Source: UBA1672 sp050633285 (GTDB taxonomy: Bacteria > Pseudomonadota > Alphaproteobacteria > Micavibrionales > Micavibrionaceae). From it: a stretch of 64,000 bases of DNA. Below, one piece after another: positions 59,101 through 64,000 of this stretch (its first letter is position 1; each line of letters opens with the position of its first letter). The position numbers and the translations under genes are program-made. The stretch is from contig JBOEGG010000001.1 in NCBI GenBank assembly GCA_050633285.1, positions 496,001-560,000 on the forward strand, written 5' to 3'. The notes below the pieces were generated by a model. That model had not been told where the DNA came from. It did no database searches and was given only the letters and a program-made list of their open reading frames with translations.

Positions 59101-61034
59101 TTAATCCCAGCGTCAAAGCGATCATCATGCGAACGCAAAGCATTCAGGATTTGCCAAACGACTTTGTATTTCTCATTATTGTTTAGAGCTTCTTCGGGCG
59201 GAATTCCTGCGGGCACGCCAACGGGCAATATCACATATCCCAAATTTTTACCTTCCGCGCGGCGCATCACACGCCCAACCGATTGCACAACATCAATTTG
59301 CGATTTACGGGGGTGCATAAACATAATGGCATCAAGGGCGGGTACGTCCACCCCTTCGGATAAACATCTTGCATTACTTAGAATATGGCAAGTATTGGCA
59401 TCCTCAACGTCATTCAGCCAGTCAATCAGAGTTTCCCGTTCCTTGGCTTTAAATGTGCCATCCACATGATCAGCAACACAACGAAGCGCATTATCTTCAT
59501 CCGCGCCCATTTCATCCAGATATTCCTCCACCACGGGGGCAAACTCATCAACAATCAATTTAGAGCTTTTAATATCACGGCAAAATGCCACGGCGCGGCG
59601 CATCGGGTTTTTATCCGCGCGCAAATCATCTTGTAAATCAAGCTTTGTAAGGGCGCGGTAACATCCTATAATCTTTGTCGCATCATCAAGAGCGAGTTCA
59701 GAATCCTCATTTAATAGACGTTTTTGTACGCTCGCGCTTACTGTTTCCTCATCCACTGCCAAAACGATCACTTTGTAATCGGTCAAAAGCTGTTTTTGTA
59801 CCGCTTCGGAAAAGGTAATCTCATGCAAGGTTTCACCAAATAGCTCTACATCATCCATAGAGCAAAGAACTGCATCCACTTCCTTGGCTTTTGTCTTTAC
59901 GGTGTCATGGTATATGCGCGGCGTGGCGGTCATGTATATGCGCTTCTTCGCCTTGATATAGTCCTGATAATGCACTTTCACGAAACTGGAATAATCAGAA
60001 TCACTTGATAATTTAGCTCCCGTTGTGCGGTGCGATTCATCGCAGATAATCAAATCAAATTCGGACATATCATATTTGTTTTGAGCATCGGAGATCACTT
60101 GAATAGATTGGTATGTAGAAAAAACCACCGTCATTTTTTCTTCATCATTGCCGATCAATCCACCCTCAATCTTTTGCGCCAGCTTTAAAGCATCAGTTGT
60201 GGCAGGGAATGCTAAATCATGGGCATTTATATCGGACAAATCATCCTTGGCTTTACGCTTGCCCACCTGCACATCAGAACACACAGCAAAAGAATGCAAC
60301 GGTGTTTCGGTATCATTTGACCATTCTCGAATAGTTTGAGACATCAATGCCAGTGACGGTACAAGATATAATACTCGCCTGCCTACACCCGCCAATGTTT
60401 CGGCGATTTTCAAACTGGTGAATGTCTTACCCGTTCCACACGCCATAATGAGCTTGCCACGATCTGCATCCGCTAAACCACTTTGCACATCCTTCAGTGC
60501 TTTTTCTTGGTGCTCACGTAAGGTTTTCTTTTCATGTAAAATAACTTTTTGATCTTTTGCATATTCACTCCAATCAATCGGACTTTGCTCTAAGTCACGC
60601 AAGCCAATACGATTGGTCGGAGTCATCTGCCCATCTAAGGCATCTTCGGCATGCTCGCTCCAATCCACGCGCGTTGTATCAACAATCAAACGGCGGGTGA
60701 ATGGGGCTTTCCCCGATGCGGTAAAAAAGGAATCAATATCCTTTTTAGACATACGGTGATTCTCATCGTAGAATTTACATTGAATAGCGCAGTATCCACT
60801 CTCATCAGCAAGTTTTGCAACTAAATCAATTCCCGTATCACGTCCATCGATGCCTTGCTCTTTTGCCCATTCCGAATATGTCCAAACATCGTTATATTGT
60901 GGTGCATACACTGGATCATTCTTTAAGAAATCCTTTGTCAAAAGCTCGAAATAATCGCCTTTTTCACGCTCCGTTTTAGAGGCTTCACGATATTTTCTAA
61001 GAAGGGTTTGTAAATCTTGATTCATCATGCCCAC
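56112..61034 (-). CDS. Type ISP restriction-modification enzyme (single polypeptide)
   Basis: 1640 residues with all activities in one chain. An Mrr-like nuclease comes first (Asp70 in TGIDLVAK, then QCK at 85-87), then a superfamily 2 helicase with Walker A ACGTGKT (198-204), CDESH motif II, TATP motif III, and RVMRR motif VI. A methyltransferase follows: SAM motif DPFTGTGTF from Asp915 and catalytic NPPY from Asn1025, then a target-recognition domain to the end. This order matches LlaGI-type ISP enzymes, which methylate one strand and cut after head-on meeting of two translocating enzymes. The recognition site cannot be told. It starts 50 bases after the recombinase gene and is followed by the dCTP deaminase. 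Confidence 0.9.
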   Translation of the reverse strand: MGMMNQDLQTLLRKYREASKTEREKGDYFELLTKDFLKNDPVYAPQYNDVWTYSEWAKEQGIDGRDTGIDLVAKLADESGYCAIQCKFYDENHRMSKKDIDSFFTASGKAPFTRRLIVDTTRVDWSEHAEDALDGQMTPTNRIGLRDLEQSPIDWSEYAKDQKVILHEKKTLREHQEKALKDVQSGLADADRGKLIMACGTGKTFTSLKIAETLAGVGRRVLYLVPSLALMSQTIREWSNDTETPLHSFAVCSDVQVGKRKAKDDLSDINAHDLAFPATTDALKLAQKIEGGLIGNDEEKMTVVFSTYQSIQVISDAQNKYDMSEFDLIICDESHRTTGAKLSSDSDYSSFVKVHYQDYIKAKKRIYMTATPRIYHDTVKTKAKEVDAVLCSMDDVELFGETLHEITFSEAVQKQLLTDYKVIVLAVDEETVSASVQKRLLNEDSELALDDATKIIGCYRALTKLDLQDDLRADKNPMRRAVAFCRDIKSSKLIVDEFAPVVEEYLDEMGADEDNALRCVADHVDGTFKAKERETLIDWLNDVEDANTCHILSNARCLSEGVDVPALDAIMFMHPRKSQIDVVQSVGRVMRRAEGKNLGYVILPVGVPAGIPPEEALNNNEKYKVVWQILNALRSHDDRFDAGINRMDLGEDNSRIEIVAVANALPQRADKAEQGSNIGQGGASADDDERSDGDGAAQPNMPKQDSFAFDEFSKAILAKIVKKCGTRDYWEDWANDIADIAQNHISRIKGILSKDGKERTAFDAFLAEIRDDLNNSISEDDAIEMLAQHLITKPVFDALFADYSFTKNNPVSLAMQKVLDVLDEHTLEKESESLQKFYDSVSRRASEVETAHAKQQIIVQLYDKFFRNAFPRLTEKLGIVYTPVEVVDFIIHSVNDVLKSEFGQTLGSEGVHILDPFTGTGTFITRLLQSGLIAPEELKHKYENEIHANEIVLLAYYIATINIEQVFHDAMNEPDGEYSPFKGICLTDTFQLYEKEDMIQKLLADNSQRRIRQKELKDIKVIIGNPPYSAGQKSENDNAKNIEYLHLDETIRQTYAKHSKVTNKQNLYDSYIRAIRWGSDRIGESGVMAYVSGGAWIERGFADGLRKSLAEEYTNIHVLNLRGDIRKNMLSKGRAKEGGNIFESGSMTGIAITLFVKNPDATEHGKIYYHDIGDDLGGKEKLKIIQNFKSIDGITTKKGWQDIVPDQYNDWINQRDESFDTFIDMGDKKNKNSITIFENYSLGLNTGRDTWCFNFSKLELGEKIQSTISFYNEEVERYSLHRDENVSVDNFVDNDATKIKWAANLKKYLELKKRLNYNDKNLLMCMYRPFTRQWTYFSRDLNERVYQIPQIFPHDKSENRVILVSGIGARTGFCVLITDSLPNLHTIDTGQCFPLKLYEKTDEAEDGLFANQPSENGYRVKDGISDVGLAHFMAAYPNEIIGKEDLFYYIYGLLHSEDYRARYADNLSKQLPRIPCVKTAVDFWAFSNAGRALAELHVNYETVDPYPVTYKEGALFMDDLKSEDYRVEKMKFAGKAKNKDKTTVIYNPKITMTDIPLAAYDYVVNGKPALEWVMERQCIKTDKKSGIVNDANLYATETVGDAAYPLKLFQRVITVSLETMKIVNALPKLDIQEDKKEKAA

Positions 61035-61085
61035 GCTAAAATCTTTAAATCACACAATTTAACGTAAAGACAATATGAATTATCT

Positions 61086-62105
61086 TCAATCTTTAAAAGC
61101 TGCCACCGATATAATATCCCGTTGATCCATATCAGATAACTGCCCATAACTGTTTAATGTCGTATCAATAGATGAATGTCCCAAATTCTGCCTTACCGCG
61201 TTTAGAAACGCTGGGCTTTGAGTTTGGGCATATCGCGCCAGAGTATGACGGAAAGAATGCGGGTTCAAATATGGAAGCCCTTTATTTTCAAAGGCATGTT
61301 TGAATATATTCCGAATGGTGGTGTCTGATTTTATAGCCGCACGTTTGACGGATTGATCCAAAAGGTTTTTAGCATTGAATTTGTTATCAATGATTGGAAA
61401 CAACGGATCACTATCCTTAAACTCCAACGAAATCAAATAATCGTGCCAGTTTAAAACATTCACCTTTATATCATCGGGCAAGCCCACGAATACCGCTTGG
61501 CGGGTTTTGGCAAATTTTGTTTTCATGCTTTTGGGGCAAACGTAAATAAAATATGCGCCATCTTCCTCAATCAGGTTTTTCATTTTTACAGTGCGAAGCT
61601 CCGAAATTCTTAGAGAGCAAAGGGCTTGCAGGGAAATCATTGCTTTATCGCGTTTCTCTTTTTCTGTTTTATCGGGCATGGTGCGAATTACTTCAATAAT
61701 TTGCTCGAATTTATGAGATTTCTTGTACTCTTTGGCTTTTGCCGTGTTGCGTTGGTTTTGTGATATATTCAAATATTCAATATGATTGTAATCAATTTTT
61801 CTGCTGTACCCTCTTTGTCGCTCTAACCAATTCAGAAAATCTTTCAGGGCGCGGATATTATCAGTAATATAGGACAGAGATTTTTTTGTATCAAAAAGGC
61901 TTTGGATATATTTATCGGCAATCACGTCATTGAAAACCTCAAACCCCTCAAACCCGATATAAATCTCGAAATACCGAATATGCTGTAATGCTGCCAAAAT
62001 GGTTTTCTCGTCTTTCTTCCCAACACGGCGAATACGAATGCGGTACTTATATTTTATGCGTTCGTTCGCTGGGTTAAATTTTTCTTTGGTCTTTTCCTTT
62101 TTCAT
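61086..62105 (-). CDS. Tyrosine recombinase/integrase
   Basis: A 339-residue site-specific recombinase of the tyrosine class. An N-terminal SAM-like core-binding domain (about 30-115) precedes the catalytic domain with Arg166 (CSLRISELR), His283-x-x-Arg286 (HSFRHTLARY), His310 (LGHSS) and nucleophile Tyr320. The set is complete, so the enzyme is predicted active. Its start overlaps the preceding gene by four bases. It is the second integrase of the island; the P4-type enzyme at the window end is the other. It may serve a nested element or the movement of the defence cargo. Confidence 0.9.
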   Translation of the reverse strand: MKKEKTKEKFNPANERIKYKYRIRIRRVGKKDEKTILAALQHIRYFEIYIGFEGFEVFNDVIADKYIQSLFDTKKSLSYITDNIRALKDFLNWLERQRGYSRKIDYNHIEYLNISQNQRNTAKAKEYKKSHKFEQIIEVIRTMPDKTEKEKRDKAMISLQALCSLRISELRTVKMKNLIEEDGAYFIYVCPKSMKTKFAKTRQAVFVGLPDDIKVNVLNWHDYLISLEFKDSDPLFPIIDNKFNAKNLLDQSVKRAAIKSDTTIRNIFKHAFENKGLPYLNPHSFRHTLARYAQTQSPAFLNAVRQNLGHSSIDTTLNSYGQLSDMDQRDIISVAAFKD

Positions 62106-62641
62106 TCAAACAAATCCCCTGTATACGACTCACTTTTGAGAGTTTGTTCATGTGCATGAATGTGAGTCTTCACGCTGGAGACTGAACTATCGTATAATTG
62201 CGAAACATCAACCACATAAAAAATACGCTTCAACTCTCCGTAATCATCCATTTTATAGTTTTTGAACATCTTAGTTTTGCATTCGCGACAATGCCCGCAC
62301 GTCCTCACAAAACCATTTTTAAACTCGGTTGTGATTTTGTTTTTATATATCGGACGCGCATCTTTGCATTTCATACAATAGATTTGATCGAAAGGCGTTT
62401 GGCATTTGCCCTTGTCATTTTGTGCTTTTAAATACGCAATCAAGTCATTGCCGTAAACTAGCGTTGGCTTTCCACTATCTATCGTTTTCAAGCCGTTTCG
62501 CACCCAAACGCGAATGGTTTGGATATGCAGCCCTATATCAGAAAACAGGGCGCATATTCCATCCAGATCATACGCATACCAATAGCGCACGCGGTTATGA
62601 GGGTATAAACGCTTTCCCAAAGGTTTATTCTCCGTGTGCAT
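62102..62641 (-). CDS. HTH and Zn-ribbon accessory protein
   Basis: A 179-residue protein that overlaps the recombinase gene by four bases (ATGA) and the AlpA-type gene by 17. The N-terminal part has a possible helix-turn-helix (FSDIGLHIQTIRVWVRNGL), and the middle has CMKCK, then CGHCRECK, a probable zinc ribbon with five Cys. It is often found next to recombinases of this type and is likely a DNA-binding helper or excision/regulation factor; that reading is inference. Confidence 0.75.
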   Translation of the reverse strand: MHTENKPLGKRLYPHNRVRYWYAYDLDGICALFSDIGLHIQTIRVWVRNGLKTIDSGKPTLVYGNDLIAYLKAQNDKGKCQTPFDQIYCMKCKDARPIYKNKITTEFKNGFVRTCGHCRECKTKMFKNYKMDDYGELKRIFYVVDVSQLYDSSVSSVKTHIHAHEQTLKSESYTGDLFE

Positions 62642-62819
62642 CTATAAGGGCTTGAATATCCTCAACGCGCCATGCGGTAATATTTTCGCTTAATTTAACA
62701 GGCTTAGGATAACGTCCGCTTTTCACCCCAGCCCACCATGTTGAACGACTAACAGGGAAGACTTTAAGGATTGTCGAAAGACGAACAAATCCTGTTTCTG
62801 GAAATGTATTTTGTTTCAT
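62625..62819 (-). CDS. AlpA family excisionase/regulator
   Basis: A 64-residue MerR-like winged-helix protein: FVRLSTILKVFPVSRSTWWAGVKSGRYPKPVKL, followed by TAWRVEDIQALI. AlpA-type proteins activate or direct the excision of P4-like islands. It starts the module AlpA, Zn-ribbon protein, recombinase, all overlapping on the minus strand. Confidence 0.9.
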   Translation of the reverse strand: MKQNTFPETGFVRLSTILKVFPVSRSTWWAGVKSGRYPKPVKLSENITAWRVEDIQALIDAHGE

Positions 62820-62877
62820 AGTGCTTTACTCCGTTTGATTAAATACGGGGTAAGCCTATGCGGGTTAATATATATTT

Positions 62878-63711
62878 TCAGGGAACTAGGAAATGCAAAA
62901 CCGTATTCGGTTTACGGTTCAATGTTTTCGGGGGGGGGGGGCGCGGCATAATTTCCAATGCCTCTTTAATCCATTTCCTTATGGTGTCATCAGATACGGG
63001 AATCCCCAATTCTTTCAAATCACTCTCAATTTCAGTAATCGCAGTATTTTTCTTTGCGGTTGGATTATAAACATAACCTTTGATCGCCATGCCAATTATC
63101 ATCTTTAAAAGCGTGTCTCGTTCTCTAGTTTTCAACTCTTTTTGTGGATTAATATCGGGAGTTTTTGATGAAATATCTTTCTCTAATTCAAGGATTTTCA
63201 TTTCTAATTGAAATATTTTTTTATCTTTCGGGCTGCCAAATTCCTTTTTTATTCCATGTCTAAGCTTATATTCTTCAAATACGATGGCCTCTATCGCGGC
63301 TTCACTTACCTCCAATCTATCATCTTGGTATTGAACATAAAAATCTCCTGATATTTCAACGCCTCTTTCTGAAAACCACTCATATAAACTATCCATATCA
63401 ATATAGGTTTCATCACAATCTATTTCATCATGAATATCTCTTGAAACGTGAAGTGTTTTTAAAGTTCCTTTATCAATCCCAGAAAGAATTGCCTTGGTAT
63501 ACTCTGCTATTTCTACTTTTAATAAATCAGGGAGAATTGGATTATCTAGAGAATACTGATCCGCTTCATCAGGAACTTTTTTATCGGTGTCATATTCAAG
63601 GCATTGGATTTTGGCTACAAATTCAGCGGCTTCGTATACATTGAACGCAAAAATGCCGAAACTGCTTAACTGCCAAATTGGCTCGCTTGTATAAAACTCT
63701 TTATCTCTCAT
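62878..63711 (-). CDS. Hypothetical island protein with C-terminal HTH and C12 tract
   Basis: A 277-residue acidic protein that starts nine bases after the integrase gene. Residues 200-255 (KGYVYNPTAKKN and IPVSDDTIRKWIKEA) form a helix-turn-helix-like C-terminal part commonly seen in proteins beside P4-type integrases. The middle contains helices with EIDCDETYIDMDSLYEWF. Near the end a run of 12 C encodes Pro-Pro-Pro-Pro. Loss or gain of one C would end the protein a few residues later in another frame (after RKH or ENIEP). Function unknown, possibly a regulator of the island. Confidence 0.7.
   Translation of the reverse strand: MRDKEFYTSEPIWQLSSFGIFAFNVYEAAEFVAKIQCLEYDTDKKVPDEADQYSLDNPILPDLLKVEIAEYTKAILSGIDKGTLKTLHVSRDIHDEIDCDETYIDMDSLYEWFSERGVEISGDFYVQYQDDRLEVSEAAIEAIVFEEYKLRHGIKKEFGSPKDKKIFQLEMKILELEKDISSKTPDINPQKELKTRERDTLLKMIIGMAIKGYVYNPTAKKNTAITEIESDLKELGIPVSDDTIRKWIKEALEIMPRPPPPKTLNRKPNTVLHFLVP
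62930..62941. repeat. Homopolymeric G12/C12 tract inside a coding region
   Basis: Twelve consecutive G on the plus strand (C on the coding strand) near the 3' end of the gene at 62878-63711. Such tracts slip in replication and can switch frame. A hairpin AACCGTA/TACGGTT (62899-62919) lies just downstream in the coding direction. Confidence 0.8.
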
Positions 63712-63720
63712 TTCGATAAT

Positions 63721-64000
63721 TTAAGCATTTTTCTCAAACTTGCCAACTATTACCGTCCCACCTTGTGCAATGTTATCCAGATAGTCCGCCCATTCCTGCA
63801 TCATCTTTGCACGTTCTTTTAAAAACAAGGCGCGATCATAGGCTTTATCAATCTTATTTTTGGGCGTGTGAGCAAGTTGCCTATCCACTACTTCGTGACG
63901 GTATCCTAACTCTTGTTTAATCGTGCTCATCGCCAAAGCGCGGAAGCCGTGACCTGTCATGCGCCCCTGATAGCCCATGCGTTTTAATGCCCCTAATATC
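63721..64000 (-). CDS. P4-type (DUF4102) integrase, C-terminal part, cut by the window edge
   Basis: The frame is open from 64000 and reads ILGALKRMGYQGRMTGHGFR before the rest of the catalytic domain: HGFRALAMSTIKQELGY, then VDRQLAHTPKN and the nucleophile region KAYDRALFLKERAKMM. These are the His-x-x-Arg, His and Tyr of P4-type integrases, whose N-terminal DUF4102 arm-binding domain must lie beyond the window. An internal Met at 63978 is not the start. This enzyme most likely moves the whole island, and its gene should mark the right end. Confidence 0.9.
   Translation of the reverse strand, partial: ILGALKRMGYQGRMTGHGFRALAMSTIKQELGYRHEVVDRQLAHTPKNKIDKAYDRALFLKERAKMMQEWADYLDNIAQGGTVIVGKFEKNA

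Larger units (their letters stand above)
54145..64000. mobile_element. Integrated genomic island with phage-defence cargo (right end outside window)
   Basis: From about 54.15 kb all genes are on the minus strand and of island type: P4-type integrase, AlpA regulator, second tyrosine recombinase, HTH/Zn-ribbon protein, ISP restriction enzyme, dCTP deaminase. The left end is marked by TACCCC repeats beside the broken glutaredoxin gene. Right end and attachment sites are not visible. Confidence 0.75.

Noticed and set aside
59002..59469. 155-residue plus-strand frame inside the ISP helicase region
   Set aside because: Antisense shadow over conserved helicase motifs.
1..64000. tRNA, rRNA and CRISPR arrays
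   Set aside because: I saw no cloverleaf-like sequence, rRNA segment or regularly spaced repeats in any gap.

Overview
The window is chromosomal DNA of an AT-leaning alphaproteobacterium. The evidence is a gcrA cell-cycle regulator, a single long Rsh (p)ppGpp enzyme, and the conserved run rpoZ-rsh-acpS-lepB-rnc-era. An orphan DotI/IcmL-like protein and three large pseudopilins would fit a lineage that interacts with other cells, but no gene here fixes the genus. I see no rRNA, tRNA or CRISPR array.

Layout. 1-4 kb: the end of a YbbN/CnoX-type thioredoxin-TPR gene, Trm112, then leuA preceded by a leucine-rich leader peptide and a long hairpin (a probable attenuator), followed by a family 5 uracil-DNA glycosylase and an NYN-domain protein. 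4.4-13.6 kb: rpoZ, a self-regulated arsR-permease cassette, rsh, apt, DUF2062, acpS, lepB, rnc, era and gcrA. 13.7-18.8 kb: a minus-strand operon of three large Cys-rich pseudopilins that share an ectodomain plan. 18.9-21.3 kb: a double cold-shock protein and an acyl-CoA ligase.

21.3-33.5 kb: the ancestral order rpmI-rplT-pheS-pheT is kept on the minus strand, but lineage-specific genes lie between rplT and pheS and between pheS and pheT. These include two proteins that share a C-terminal tail, a DUF695/RraB fusion, a DotI/IcmL-like protein, a coiled-coil protein and a PIN toxin pair. 33.7-43.8 kb: an alpha/beta hydrolase without its nucleophile, a DUF1223 protein, then a compact four-gene operon (36.0-41.5 kb): coiled-coil protein, ClpB-like unfoldase with an inactivated first ATPase site, single-pass membrane protein and M50B-like intramembrane protease. 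A ribbon-helix-helix protein is divergent from it across a palindrome-rich spacer. This operon is my best candidate for an undescribed system. It faces a transporter-universal stress protein pair.

43.9-54.0 kb: a secreted protein, an RNA methyltransferase, a hybrid histidine kinase, and a copper/silver efflux operon (small Cys/Met protein, CusB-like, CusA-like, DUF2282/bufferin) ending in a broken glutaredoxin gene. About 54.1 kb to the window end: an integrated island on the minus strand with a P4-type integrase cut by the window edge, a second tyrosine recombinase, AlpA-type and Zn-ribbon accessory proteins, a 12-C tract in a coding region, and two anti-phage genes (a type ISP restriction-modification enzyme and a dCTP deaminase).
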